Assembly: GCF_002607855.1 (NCBI RefSeq)
Contig: NZ_AWQQ01000002.1
Location: 1 to 41,014 of the forward strand
Reading direction: 5' to 3'
Length of the DNA: 41,014 nucleotides
Source: Desulforamulus profundi
GTDB lineage: Bacteria > Bacillota_B > Desulfotomaculia > Desulfotomaculales > Desulfotomaculaceae
The position numbers and the translations under genes are program-made. Below the pieces are notes generated by a model. The model was not told the origin of the DNA and did no database searches. It saw only the letters and a program-made list of their open reading frames with translations. Below, piece after piece: positions 18,409 to 25,129 of this stretch (within the stretch, counting starts at the first letter, position 1; each line of letters starts with the position of its first letter).

Positions 18409-19230
18409 TTGGATGCCAGTATAACTGCCGCTGTACTGATAGCCGTATCTGTGCTGGCGGCCTTTGGAAAAGTTTTTACCAGAGACAGGCCCAATAAAAA
18501 ATTAAAGGACTGGCAGGTAGACGATCTACTGACTAAAACAGGCACAAAAACTTCTGAAGAAAGCCGAATGCTTTTAAAAAGAAAGCTCCTGCAGGCAGGC
18601 TTGGAAATGGAGCCGGAATACTTTGCCGGACTGCAGTACGCACTACCGTTGGTGAGTATGATCGTATTACTGCCCCTGGTCCTACTGGGGGTTCTGCATA
18701 TTTTACTGGTGATCATCATAGCCCTTATCCTTTTGGTAGCGCCCCGAATGTGGCTGAACAGCAAAGCCAAAAACAGGGTGGCTGCCATAGAAAAGGACTT
18801 GCCGGATTTCTGTACCGCCTTTGCAGCTGTCTTGGAGGCAGGGGCCGACTGGCGCACAGCTATTAGAGAAGTATGTTACAGCACAAAAGGGGAACTGTCC
18901 GCTGAGTTTACCAAAACGATGAACGCTATTGACGCAGGCGGAGAGCGTCCCGGGGATGCCCTGGCAGATATGGCATATAGATGCGGGATACCTGACTTAA
19001 CTGATTTGTTAAGGAAAATAGACCAGTCCCACAGGTATGGCACCAAATTGGCTAATGTGGTAAGAAGTCATGCAGAAAAAATCATGACCCGCAGAAGACA
19101 CGAGGGCACCAAAAAAGCCGGGGAACTTACAATTAAACTTCTTCCGATCATACTTTTTTTCTGTCTTTTACCCATGATGGGGTTGTTGTTCTTCCCGGTA
19201 ATGTATCACTTGGGCAATGCCTTTAGCTAA
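18409..19230 (+). CDS. tadC: TadC, Flp pilus platform protein
   Basis: The 273-residue partner of TadB in the pilus platform. It has an N-terminal helix, a paired hydrophobic region (LPLVSMIVLLPLVLLGVLHI), the F domain (DLPDFCTAFAAVLEAGADWR, GGERPGDALADMAYRCGIPD) and a C-terminal helix (LLPIILFFCLLPMMGLLFFP). TTG 18409 follows GGGGGTG by seven bases, four bases after the TadB stop. The frame is intact and typical in length. Confidence 0.86.
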   Translation: MDASITAAVLIAVSVLAAFGKVFTRDRPNKKLKDWQVDDLLTKTGTKTSEESRMLLKRKLLQAGLEMEPEYFAGLQYALPLVSMIVLLPLVLLGVLHILLVIIIALILLVAPRMWLNSKAKNRVAAIEKDLPDFCTAFAAVLEAGADWRTAIREVCYSTKGELSAEFTKTMNAIDAGGERPGDALADMAYRCGIPDLTDLLRKIDQSHRYGTKLANVVRSHAEKIMTRRRHEGTKKAGELTIKLLPIILFFCLLPMMGLLFFPVMYHLGNAFS

Positions 19231-19237
19231 AAAAGGG

Positions 19238-19393
19238 GTGGAAAAACTGTTTTACAAACTGCCGGGTGTAGACGGAAAATGCCAGAAATGCTACTACTGG
19301 CCTAAAAAATGCAAAGGTTTGGCAGTCTACACAGAAAAAGACTGCCAAGAGAAAATTCAAGAAATTCTTAAGAAGAAAGGGGGAAAGGCATAA
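19238..19393 (+). CDS. Small cysteine-bearing protein in the pilus operon
   Basis: About 51 residues: VEKLFYKLPGVDGKCQKCYY, then WPKKCKGLAVYTEKDC and a lysine-rich helix. Four cysteines, with C-x2-C followed by a third nearby, suggest a small metal site. GTG 19238 is the first possible start, but the ribosome site AGGGGTGG is better spaced for CTG 19247. The stop lies one base before the Flp pilin start. It could be a chaperone or regulator of the pilin; no family is recognised. Confidence 0.55.
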   Translation: MEKLFYKLPGVDGKCQKCYYWPKKCKGLAVYTEKDCQEKIQEILKKKGGKA

Positions 19394-19394
19394 A

Positions 19395-19547
19395 ATGAAA
19401 GAACTCTGGATTAACGAAGAAGGGCAGGGCATGGCTGAGTACGGCCTAATTATCGCCCTGATCGCAGTGGTGGTCATTGCTGCATTAACTTTAATGGGAC
19501 AGAAAATCATGGCTAAGTTTACCGATGTGAATAATGCGTTGAATTAA
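19395..19547 (+). CDS. flp: Flp/Fap-type pilin
   Basis: Major subunit of the Tad pilus. The 50-residue prepilin is MKELWINEEGQGMAEYGLII followed by ALIAVVVIAALTLMGQKIMA and a short tail. The leader ends in Gly, and the processing site with E and Y in the following MAEYGLIIALIAVV block is the classic Flp signature cut by the prepilin peptidase encoded at 19863. AAGAAAGGGGGAAAGGC upstream provides the ribosome site. It is usually the most abundant product of the operon, and a terminator follows directly. Confidence 0.93.
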   Translation: MKELWINEEGQGMAEYGLIIALIAVVVIAALTLMGQKIMAKFTDVNNALN

Positions 19548-19558
19548 TCTAAGATAAG

Positions 19559-19587
19559 TCCGGGTACAGTCCCGGATTTTGTTTTTT
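19559..19587 (+). terminator. Terminator after the pilin
   Basis: TCCGGG at 19559-19564 pairs with CCCGGA at 19571-19576, followed by TTTTGTTTTTT. Partial read-through would leave downstream genes at lower level than the pilin. Confidence 0.75.
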
Positions 19588-19593
19588 AAGGGG

Positions 19594-19851
19594 GTGTTTA
19601 AAATCGAACAAAACGGTATCGGGCTGGCCGGGTGGCTGGTTATAATCGGCGGGGGCATAACCCTGGCGGCCCTGGTGGGTGGAATAATTAAGATGCTCAA
19701 ACACCTGTTCCTAACTGCAGGGATAGACCAAAAGAAATCGGAAATACTGGCGGTACTGTTGATAACCGGATGTATTACTATAATGTGTTATAAATCTTTT
19801 ACATCTATTGCCTATCTTTTTCATTTTCTGGAAGGTGGTGCAGGACAATAG
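19594..19851 (+). CDS. Small membrane protein between pilin and peptidase
   Basis: About 85 residues with two or three hydrophobic segments (LAGWLVIIGGGITLAALVGG, ILAVLLITGCITIMCYKSFT). GTG 19594 is the first usable NTG but touches the AAGGGGG site; ATC 19603 would be spaced correctly. Position between Flp and the prepilin peptidase suggests a role in pilus assembly. No family is recognised. Confidence 0.55.
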   Translation: MFKIEQNGIGLAGWLVIIGGGITLAALVGGIIKMLKHLFLTAGIDQKKSEILAVLLITGCITIMCYKSFTSIAYLFHFLEGGAGQ

Positions 19852-19862
19852 AAATTTTAAAT

Positions 19863-20366
19863 ATGCTGCCGGCCATCCTGCTGGTGATAGTTGCCTCTTA
19901 CACAGACATCAAAGAGGGAAAAATTTATAACAAACATACTATACCGGTGTTTATCATTGGTATTATACTGGCAGTTATACAGAAACGATATGACTTAATA
20001 TTAAGCGCAGTGATAGCATTTGGCTTTTTCTACGTCTTTTTTGCCTTCCCCCGGTTTGTCAGCAAGCTGGCAACAGCCTTTGGAGCTGTGCCGGTACCCG
20101 AAGGGAAAAGAGCTATGGGCGGCGGGGACGTAAAGCTGGCCACGGCCCTGGCGGTATATACGGGATACTTACCGGTGCTGTACGGAACAGCCCTGGGAGC
20201 ATTAGCGGCAATTATGATAAACGGCATCAAACTCTGGCGGGCAACAGGAACGCCGCAGTCAGTGCTTTATCTTGCAGCCGGGAAAATATCGCAGCCGGTG
20301 GCCTTTGGGCCTTATTTGGGATTGGGAGTACTGGTGTGTTGGTTTTTGGAAATATTGTATTTATAA
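19863..20366 (+). CDS. tadV: Prepilin peptidase, A24 family (TadV/CpaA)
   Basis: Membrane aspartyl protease that cleaves the leader of the Flp prepilin. The 167-residue product shows both catalytic aspartates: SYTDIKEGKIYN near residue 15, and GGGDVKLATAL (the GxGD-type motif) near residue 83. Six or so hydrophobic segments match the short TadV type without the methylase domain. ATG 19863 is distant from GGAAGGTGGTG, and an in-frame ATA at 19848 is better spaced. It is the last gene of this pilus block. Confidence 0.9.
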   Translation: MLPAILLVIVASYTDIKEGKIYNKHTIPVFIIGIILAVIQKRYDLILSAVIAFGFFYVFFAFPRFVSKLATAFGAVPVPEGKRAMGGGDVKLATALAVYTGYLPVLYGTALGALAAIMINGIKLWRATGTPQSVLYLAAGKISQPVAFGPYLGLGVLVCWFLEILYL

Positions 20367-20370
20367 AATA

Positions 20371-20399
20371 TTGACATTGTAAATACATTGGAGTATATT
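20371..20399 (+). promoter_or_regulatory. Promoter and likely operator of brnTA
   Basis: TTGACA at 20371-20376 and TATATT at 20394-20399 are separated by 17 bases. The spacer contains TGTAAATACA (20378-20387), a short inverted TGTA/TACA motif where the BrnA repressor could bind, because BrnTA systems repress their own transcription. Confidence 0.65.
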
Positions 20400-20416
20400 A
20401 AGAATAGGTGATTATA

Positions 20417-20689
20417 TTGAAAATCAGGAGTTTTGACTGGGATAACCGAAATATAGAGCATATAGCCAGACATAACGTCACACCAGATGAAGCTGAAGAG
20501 GTATTTCTTGGCGCATTATTTCGCAAGGGCCGGGAAGGAAAGTTATTGGTTTATGGTGTCACTGATTCTGGGCGATTTCTTTTAGTAGTGGCGGCGCTTA
20601 AACCGGGCGGTGTTATCCGAGTAGTTACAGCCAGAGACATGACACAATCTGAAAGACGCTATTATTTGCGTGAAAAGGGGGTTTGGTAG
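20417..20689 (+). CDS. brnT: BrnT-family ribonuclease toxin
   Basis: Toxin of a type II toxin-antitoxin pair; BrnT proteins are RelE-fold ribonucleases that stop translation. The product contains FDWDNRNIEHIARHNVTPDE, EEVFLGALFRKGREGKLLVY, GRFLLVVAALKPGGVIRVVT and ARDMTQSERRYYLREKG, which are the family blocks including the C-terminal RDMTxxERRxY. TTG 20417 is chosen because AGGTG lies six bases upstream; a GTG at 20408 overlaps that site. The BrnA gene follows two bases after the stop, and the strong promoter upstream serves both. Confidence 0.9.
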   Translation: MKIRSFDWDNRNIEHIARHNVTPDEAEEVFLGALFRKGREGKLLVYGVTDSGRFLLVVAALKPGGVIRVVTARDMTQSERRYYLREKGVW

Positions 20690-20691
20690 GC

Positions 20692-20984
20692 ATGGAAAAA
20701 AAATACCTGAGTTTAGAACTGAAGAAGAAGAAGTCCGTTTTTGGGATGAACACGATAGTATGGAATTTATTGAGGAACTTGAACCGGTAGAGATTGAACT
20801 TTCTCCAGAGTTAGAAGATAAAATTTTAAGTAAACGAGAGCTTAAAAAACCTATTACTTTGCGTTTAAAACCAAGCCAAATAGAGGCTGTGAAAAAAATT
20901 GCTGTTAAGAAAGGTCTTCCGTACCAGACCTTAATTGGTATGTGGATTACAGAGAAAATCAACACGGAAAATATGAACTATTAA
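20692..20984 (+). CDS. brnA: BrnA-family antitoxin (CopG-like), frameshifted at its start
   Basis: Antitoxin and autorepressor that binds BrnT. The C-terminal part (KPITLRLKPSQIEAVKKIAV, KKGLPYQTLIGMWITEKI) is the ribbon-helix-helix DNA-binding region of BrnA. The N-terminal PEFRTEEEEVRFWDEHDSME and the acidic linker would wrap the toxin. ATG 20692 has GGGGG upstream, but its frame breaks in the run of eight A at 20696-20703; adding one A gives MEKKIPEFRTEEEEVRF. Otherwise only an unlikely GTG at 20670, inside brnT, reads into this frame. An unbroken toxin beside a broken antitoxin is hard to tolerate, which argues for a sequence error. Confidence 0.85.
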
Positions 20985-21008
20985 CCGCCCGCCCCGGCGG
21001 TTTTTCTT
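20983..21008 (+). terminator. Terminator of brnTA
   Basis: CCGCC at 20985-20989 pairs with GGCGG at 20996-21000 and is followed by five T residues. Confidence 0.75.
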
Positions 21009-21012
21009 ATTT

Positions 21013-21240
21013 TTGAGAACAAAATACGGGCTGAAAAAAAAGAAAAAATTTACTTAGCCAAAACTATGTTTCATCCTACGCTAGGTGTAGAAATCTTTTC
21101 TTAATCACAACAATATTGGATGAGAACAGAGATAATGAAGTGGTCATATCACCTGGAGAATGTTGGCTGTAAATACACTTTTATTTTCTGCCACCAAGAA
21201 AATTGTGGTAAAATAAAAAAGGGAATACATAACAACAAAC
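21013..21240. other. Non-coding AT-rich stretch
   Basis: Between the brnTA terminator and the 35-base repeat there is no convincing gene. A possible extended -10 (TGTGGTAAAAT, near 21204-21214) sits shortly before the repeat and could drive the leader RNA of the gene at 21374. Reading frames here lack ribosome sites and run through the repeat and terminator. Confidence 0.4.
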
Positions 21241-21275
21241 GGGCCTCACCTGCCGGGGATGGAAACATCCAAGAA
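21241..21275 (+). repeat. 35-base direct repeat, copy 1, with GNRA hairpin
   Basis: Begins GGGCCTCACCTGCCGGGG and is identical to 22472-22506. It contains GGATG-GAAA-CATCC, a perfect five-pair stem closed by a GNRA tetraloop. A terminator follows about 20 bases later, so this copy may be part of a structured leader of the gene at 21374. Confidence 0.7.
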
Positions 21276-21293
21276 GAGTTGGGTTATAACAGC

Positions 21294-21335
21294 AAAGCCC
21301 TACTGCTTCCTTGTAAGCAGTGGGGCTTTTATTAT
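21294..21335 (+). terminator. Strong terminator or attenuator downstream of repeat copy 1
   Basis: AAAGCCC and TACTGCTT at 21294-21308 pair with AAGCAG and TGGGGCTTT at 21315-21329, followed by TATTATTT. The long stem lies between the repeat and the next start codon. Confidence 0.65.
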
Positions 21336-21373
21336 TTAGAATAAGTAATGTAATTAAAGAAAGGATGATTGAT

Positions 21374-21562
21374 ATGAAGGATAATTTACTAGATCAAGAC
21401 ATAACTAATAGGAATGAACTCATAAATGTTATGTTAAAAGGGCATAATGGGAGCTATTTTTCCGGAACTAAATACTGTGTAGTATATATCAACAGCCAAT
21501 TATATATCCACGAACTAAATAATAACGATGATAGTCAAATGGCCATAACCAAAATTGAATAG
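21374..21562 (+). CDS. Small hypothetical protein
   Basis: The 62-residue product starts MKDNLLDQDITNRNELINVM and contains YFSGTKYCVVYINSQLYIHE, probably a small alpha/beta domain. ATG 21374 is chosen because GAAAGGATG lies about eight bases upstream; the ATG at 21365 overlaps that site. Its tail overlaps the end of the convergent methyltransferase-like gene by 74 bases. The hairpin AAAATTGAA/TTCAATTTT at about 21551-21575 could end this transcript. No family is recognised. Confidence 0.45.
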   Translation: MKDNLLDQDITNRNELINVMLKGHNGSYFSGTKYCVVYINSQLYIHELNNNDDSQMAITKIE

Positions 21563-22423
21563 CTTCAATTTTTGATAAGAGATTATCTTTATAAAAATTG
21601 GGTGTACTTCCAACTATAAAATACTTTTCAGGAATCTTGTTAATTACTTTGTAATCAAGTAATTCATCTGGGTTTTTGATTATGTAAGTAAGTGGAAGTT
21701 TATTTCCATTATTATAACCCCATTCCAGTGAATCACTTAGAAATACTATTTTTCCACCTGGTTTTGTTAATTTGGTAAGCAATAATAGATGCTGGTTAGC
21801 TAATGCCCTTCCTAGTAGGTTTGCAACCATAATTAACTGTTCTATTTTTTAGGACTAGTATGCACATATTTGTTCTGTAAGGGATTAAGAATGAATTCAA
21901 TGAAAATTGGCATAAAAAGTTGGCTACTAATACATGGAGAAACTGTTATGTCAAAACCCCTCTGCGATAGATTTTCAGGAAATGGGGGTAGATAGAGTCT
22001 ATCTATTTGATTTTGTATAAACTCTATAATTTTCTTAATCTGGTTTCCATCTTTAATTTTTGTGACTAATTTGATTAATTTTGGAATAAATTTAGCATGT
22101 AAACCAGTAATGTCCCAGTTTAAAAGGGTTATTGCTCTTTGTTTGCTAATTTCCAGGGATTTCATAGCTTCCTTGGTTGATTCTAAATCAATATCTATTA
22201 ATACAATTTCTGAAAAGTGACTTACAAGATCCTCTAATTCAATGTCATTGCAACTGCCTGATCCTAATATAACTATATTCTTTGTGTGGTTTGCAATTTT
22301 ACTAGATGTAGTAAATATTGTCTCCATTGTTTTCTTTCTATGGGAGTGCCAAGTGTCTCTCGTGTTTTTATTTATCAGATCTTTGTTGACTGAATAGAAA
22401 AAGTCGCCTACAAGATTATTCAA
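21489..22423 (-). CDS. SAM-dependent methyltransferase-like protein, frameshifted
   Basis: Read on the minus strand from ATG 22423, the first frame stops at 21842, just after HTSPKK. Adding one base to the T run at 21845-21850 joins KKIEQLIMVANLLGRALANQ and continues to 21489, giving about 311 residues. Motif I of class I methyltransferases is visible (NIVILGSGSCNDIELEDL), followed by an acidic strand end (IVLIDIDLES) and, in the second part, KPGGKIVFLSDSLEW. The substrate is unknown. It is the only gene of the cassette lying between the two 35-base repeats that faces left, and it is AT-rich, which suggests import with the cassette. Confidence 0.65.
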
Positions 22424-22471
22424 AATTATTACCCCTTCAATGTATCTTTTTAAAAGTAATTATAACCAAAT

Positions 22472-22506
22472 GGGCCTCACCTGCCGGGGATGGAAACATC
22501 CAAGAA
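22472..22506 (+). repeat. 35-base direct repeat, copy 2
   Basis: Identical to 21241-21275. This copy stands directly upstream of the ribosome site and ATG of the 29-residue hydrophobic peptide (22522), so it would form the 5' leader hairpin of that mRNA. The two copies bracket a cassette of about 1.2 kb. Confidence 0.7.
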
Positions 22507-22521
22507 AGGGGGTGGGGCGGG

Positions 22522-22611
22522 ATGCTGACGGTATCAGATGCAACGCAAATCGTAACAGCAGTCATCCTACTTATCACCCTGGTAGTGCTGATCGCCGACC
22601 GCAGGCGTTAA
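22522..22611 (+). CDS. 29-residue hydrophobic peptide, candidate type I toxin
   Basis: The product begins MLTVSDATQIVTAVILL, continues ITLVVLIADRRR and stops: a short polar start, one membrane helix and a basic end. That is the form of holin-like type I toxins (TxpA/BsrG type), which damage the membrane when an antisense RNA fails to block their mRNA. GGGGGTGGGG lies just upstream. A convergent promoter sits 106 bases downstream of the stop and would transcribe an RNA complementary to the 3' part of this mRNA. Partial copies of the same C-terminus occur at 24008 and 25611. Toxicity is inferred from form and layout. Confidence 0.6.
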   Translation: MLTVSDATQIVTAVILLITLVVLIADRRR

Positions 22612-22619
22612 ATGCGTGA

Positions 22620-22710
22620 CCCCTTAAACTGCTGCAACAGTTTAAGGGGCCGTAATTAAAACCTCGGTAGTGTGAGGCACCCAAGCCGTTTTGTTGTTAT
22701 CAGTATTCCC
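22620..22710 (-). ncRNA. Candidate antisense RNA, repeat copy 1
   Basis: Predicted to start near 22710 from the minus-strand promoter at 22717-22745 and to run leftward through CCTC...GAGG (about 22664-22679) into the perfect 12-pair hairpin 22620-22649 (CCCCTTAAACTG/CAGTTTAAGGGG). If transcription goes past the hairpin, the RNA would overlap the peptide coding end. There is no U tract after the stem on either strand, so the exact 3' end is uncertain. Two diverged copies keep the promoter and stem. Confidence 0.6.
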
Positions 22711-22716
22711 ACTTAT

Positions 22717-22745
22717 ATTATGGATTTTTCTTTTTGAAATGTCAA
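22717..22745 (-). promoter_or_regulatory. Sigma-A promoter of antisense RNA, copy 1
   Basis: On the minus strand, TTGACA (22745-22740) and CATAAT (22722-22717) are separated by 17 bases, close to consensus. Confidence 0.75.
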
Positions 22746-22770
22746 GGCACATAGTAAAAATATGGAAACC

Positions 22771-22796
22771 ACCCGGTCTTAATGGCCGGGTTTTTG
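22771..22796 (+). terminator. Rho-independent terminator
   Basis: ACCCGG at 22771-22776 pairs with CCGGGT at 22786-22791, followed by TTTT. The same element closes the other two repeat copies. Confidence 0.65.
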
Positions 22797-22819
22797 TGTT
22801 TTATAGGGAGGGTTGAATA

Positions 22820-23199
22820 ATGAAGAAAAAAAACATAACATTAAGTTATCTGAAAATATATTTTGACAGTGTAGTACAACGTGCAAAAGAAATGAGACCT
22901 TATATAGAGTATGGAGTCACTGATATTCCCTTAGACCTGCTTGTATGGGTTATGTACTTAATATATTTCATTGCGTCCTTAGTGAAATCGTGGAGTAGTG
23001 GTTGGGCAGCAAAACCCATAGAAAAAGCTCTTAATGTAGGCGGATGGTTTATTGTAATTCAACTTTCTATAATTGCAATATTAATGCTATTTATAATTTG
23101 GAAGGACTTGGCAGATGAGCGTCGAAACAATAGACCTCAATCGCAATAACTTTAAAAGAAATAATCAAAAAAGAAATAGATTTTGAGAGATGGTGTTAA
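22820..23199 (+). CDS. Two-helix membrane protein A, copy 1 (frameshifted near its end)
   Basis: Starts MKKKNITLSYLKIYFDSVVQ; membrane helices LLVWVMYLIYFIASLVKSW and GGWFIVIQLSIIAILMLFII; basic end. The frame stops at 23149, but its paralogue at 35969 reads on. Adding one base at 23143-23147 restores the paralogous tail (ITLKEIIKKEIDFERWC) and moves the stop to 23199, one base before the next start. Ribosome site: GGGAGGG, nine bases upstream. Always followed by a B-type gene. Function unknown; membrane-linked immunity, exclusion or defence is possible but unproven. Confidence 0.6.
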
Positions 23200-23200
23200 G

Positions 23201-23917
23201 ATGCCTGGATTTACTTTAGCAGTCATGCTGTTTATTCTTTTCATATTCACTCCTGGGTCAGCAGCACTTTTTTTATCAGGACGCTCCAGTTCACAGTATT
23301 CACTGCGAGAGACTTTTGCAATAGGTTCTCTTATATTTGTCGCAGCATTTTTATTTATTAGTTTTTGGCAGGAAAACGCTATTAAACAATTTATTGATAC
23401 TATGATGGCAGCAGCAGGAATTTCCGGTGGCATAATAAATATCAATATAATTAGCGAAATATTTATGATTGAAATTATTTTGGCACTGGCATTAGGATTG
23501 CTCGAATTAATTATTAATGTAGGTATTTTGCCTTGCAAAAACAAAGGTGTCAAAACTAATAGAGACAATTTATTACAAAAATCGTTTATCATGTATCGCA
23601 AAGCCGGCATACGGCCATATGTTAAAGTGATGCTTAAAGACAGCCAAAATATCAGTGGGGAATGTTTAAGATACAGTTGGGATGATAAAGGTTCGTTGTT
23701 GTTAAAGGATGCAGACAACCCTGAGAAATAAATTTGGGTACCTTTAAATGATATTGTGAAAATAGAATTTTTGAATTCACAATCAGTAATTAATGAAACA
23801 GAAAAAGAACAAAAAGTCTTTGCATATCGCAAAGTATTAAATTGGATGGCCAAAGGGTACGGCGATGAAATATATGGCAAAAAAGAAAAATCTATAAGTA
23901 AACCCCCGGCGGAATAA
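23201..23917 (+). pseudogene. Membrane protein B, copy 1, with a nonsense mutation
   Basis: Three or four N-terminal helices (MLFILFIFTPGSAALFLSGR, FAIGSLIFVAAFLFISFWQ, ILALALGLLELIINVGILPC) precede a soluble domain (RDNLLQKSFIMYRKAGIRPY, VKVMLKDSQNISGECLRYSW, DDKGSLLLKDADNPEK). The frame ends at TAA 23729-23731, where the otherwise very similar copy at 36352 has CAA (Gln). After the stop, the frame stays open and homologous to 23917 (IWVPLNDIVKIEF...GEIYG-like end). This is a substitution, not an indel, so it is probably a true inactivating mutation. The family resembles DUF6338-type membrane proteins, a tentative match. Confidence 0.65.
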
Positions 23918-23931
23918 GCGGGGGTATTTTT
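23903..23931 (+). terminator. Terminator of cassette A/B copy 1
   Basis: CCCCCG at 23903-23908 pairs with CGGGGG at 23919-23924, followed by TATTTTT; the stem overlaps the last codons of the B gene. Confidence 0.6.
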
Positions 23932-23941
23932 AAAAAGCCCT

Positions 23942-24004
23942 AGGAGGTGATTCCTAAATTTTCTGTAAAAATCAGTAAATAACCCCCTTAACCCTGAAAC
24001 CAAA
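23942..24004 (+). repeat. 62-base repeat, copy 1
   Basis: AGGAGGTGATTC..., then CTGTAAAAATCAGTAAATAA, CCCC and a GAAACCAAA end. A near-identical copy lies at 26894-26955 upstream of the stalk-domain genes. It here replaces the 5' half of the second toxin-like peptide gene. It encodes nothing recognisable. Confidence 0.65.
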
Positions 24005-24007
24005 GGT

Positions 24008-24082
24008 GATGCAGTACAAATCGTAATAGCGGTAATACTCCTGTTAACCCTCGTTGTCCAGTTGACTGACCGTAGGTATTAA
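24008..24082 (+). pseudogene. Remnant of the hydrophobic peptide, copy 2
   Basis: Reads DAVQIVIAVILLLTLVVQLT then DRRY and stop, clearly related to the peptide at 22522, but its first residues and start codon are replaced by the end of the 62-base repeat. No NTG start with a ribosome site reads into this frame. The antisense RNA block downstream is preserved. Confidence 0.6.
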
Positions 24083-24087
24083 TTGAA

Positions 24088-24178
24088 AACCCTTAAACTG
24101 CGGCAACAGTTTAAGGGTTCAAGATGAAAACCTCGGCAGGTCGAGGCAAGCGAGCCGTTTGTTGTTATCAGTATTCCC
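24088..24178 (-). ncRNA. Candidate antisense RNA, repeat copy 2
   Basis: Diverged second copy. The stem is AACCCTTAAACTG (24088-24100) with CAGTTTAAGGGTT (24107-24119). Compared with copy 1, the outer C-G pair has become A-T, so pairing is conserved through a double change. The small second stem is CCTCG/CGAGG here and CCTC/GAGG in copy 1. Promoter at 24185-24213. Confidence 0.58.
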
Positions 24179-24184
24179 ACTTAT

Positions 24185-24213
24185 ATTATGGATTTATCTT
24201 TTTGAAATGTCAA
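24185..24213 (-). promoter_or_regulatory. Sigma-A promoter of antisense RNA, copy 2
   Basis: Minus strand TTGACA (24213-24208), 17-base spacer, CATAAT (24190-24185); identical hexamers and spacing to copies 1 and 3. Confidence 0.72.
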
Positions 24214-24239
24214 GGTTTGCAGTAAAAATATGGAAAACC

Positions 24240-24264
24240 ACCCGGTCTTAATGGCCGGGTTTTT
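24240..24264 (+). terminator. Rho-independent terminator
   Basis: ACCCGG at 24240-24245 pairs with CCGGGT at 24255-24260, followed by TTTTG. Confidence 0.6.
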
Positions 24265-24369
24265 GTGTTTTTATGGGGGCATCTTGGCAAACTGGCTGTA
24301 TCCCCTATTTTAAAATGGGGGATTAGCCGGAGTTTATTATTCTAAAGCAAAATAGGGGGAGATATATTA

Positions 24370-24678
24370 ATGTGTCATGAATTTATTGGTGTCATTGATA
24401 CCTTTAATAAAATTTGCAGTAAAGGTTTACGTATATTTATAAGCCTTTTTTTTATTGTTTTACTTCTTGTAGTTGCAGTTATGGTAAGTTTACTTCGACT
24501 TAAAATTTTTTTACAAACAAACTTTGCAAGCCAAGAAATTATTGCAGATTTATTGCAAGGTATTTTATGTGATATATTTTTAATGATATTCATTTGTATA
24601 ATTCTATTATGGGTATTTTTTATTGTGGCTGGCCTTTTTTTGTTAATTAAAACTGCTACATCACAGAAAGTAAAATAA
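24370..24678 (+). CDS. Two-helix membrane protein, unknown
   Basis: The 102-residue product starts MCHEFIGVIDTFNKICSKGL, with helices IFISLFFIVLLLVVAVMVSL and DIFLMIFICIILLWVFFIVA. The ribosome site is AGGGGGAG, about nine bases upstream. It is very AT-rich, as are its neighbours, and occupies the cassette slot after repeat copy 2. Its end overlaps the end of a convergent membrane-protein frame by 23 bases. Size and topology recall the A-type proteins, but I cannot align them by eye. Confidence 0.55.
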   Translation: MCHEFIGVIDTFNKICSKGLRIFISLFFIVLLLVVAVMVSLLRLKIFLQTNFASQEIIADLLQGILCDIFLMIFICIILLWVFFIVAGLFLLIKTATSQKVK

Positions 24679-25129
24679 GCGCAATAGAATCAAATATAAA
24701 AATAATATTATTTACAATGTAGATTATAAATAATGTTATTACGTAAAGAATACCAATTATTAATGAAAAGCGAACAGATGATTCGGGAGATTTAATTGAT
24801 ACATATATATTAATTAATGATATAAAAGAAAATGTTAATGCGCAAGTTTTTTCTAATAAATTAGGTTGTAAAATACCAGTAAATAAACTATATATCTCAA
24901 CAAATATTTGAGCCAAAGTTGATGGAGATACTAATATTCCTATTACTGTGTACTTTAAAATATCTAAGTGAAATTGAGGTTGTGGCGTATTTATGAAAGG
25001 TAAATACTGGGAAGCAAAGCAGTATATTGCTTGAGCTAACTGTAAAAAGTAGTTTCCAGTAAAATTAATAATAATTGCTACAGATAACGAAATTAGAAAG
25101 GGGATTAATATGTCTTTATCGTCTTTCAT
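24656..25129 (-). CDS. Polytopic membrane protein, unknown
   Basis: Minus-strand frame of 157 residues, MKDDKDILIPFLISLSVAII and onward, with about four hydrophobic segments (IDKS-free, e.g. TVIGILVSPSTLAQIFVEIY and FSLIIGILYVITLFIIYIVN). The plus strand is closed across most of this stretch, which supports it. Against it, I see no ribosome site, and its start overlaps the well-supported start of the rightward gene at 25110 by 20 bases. Confidence 0.42.
   Translation of the reverse strand: MKDDKDILIPFLISLSVAIIINFTGNYFLQLAQAIYCFASQYLPFINTPQPQFHLDILKYTVIGILVSPSTLAQIFVEIYSLFTGILQPNLLEKTCALTFSFISLINIYVSIKSPESSVRFSLIIGILYVITLFIIYIVNNIIFIFDSIALILLSVM

Noticed and set aside
21241..21335. Cyclic di-GMP (GEMM) or other known riboswitch at the 35-base repeat plus terminator
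   Set aside because: The GNRA hairpin and terminator fit a regulatory leader, but I could not match the conserved core of any riboswitch class that I know; called only a structured repeat.
21120..21344. 74-residue rightward reading frame
   Set aside because: It runs through the repeat and the terminator, lacks a ribosome site and has no protein-like pattern.
21241..22506. CRISPR array or spacer-repeat unit
   Set aside because: Only two copies of the 35-base repeat, 1.2 kb apart, with genes between them and no cas genes; not an array.
23729..23731. Stop-codon read-through or recoding in membrane protein B copy 1
   Set aside because: The paralogue has CAA at this codon, the change is a simple C to T, and no recoding signal is seen; a nonsense mutation is simpler.
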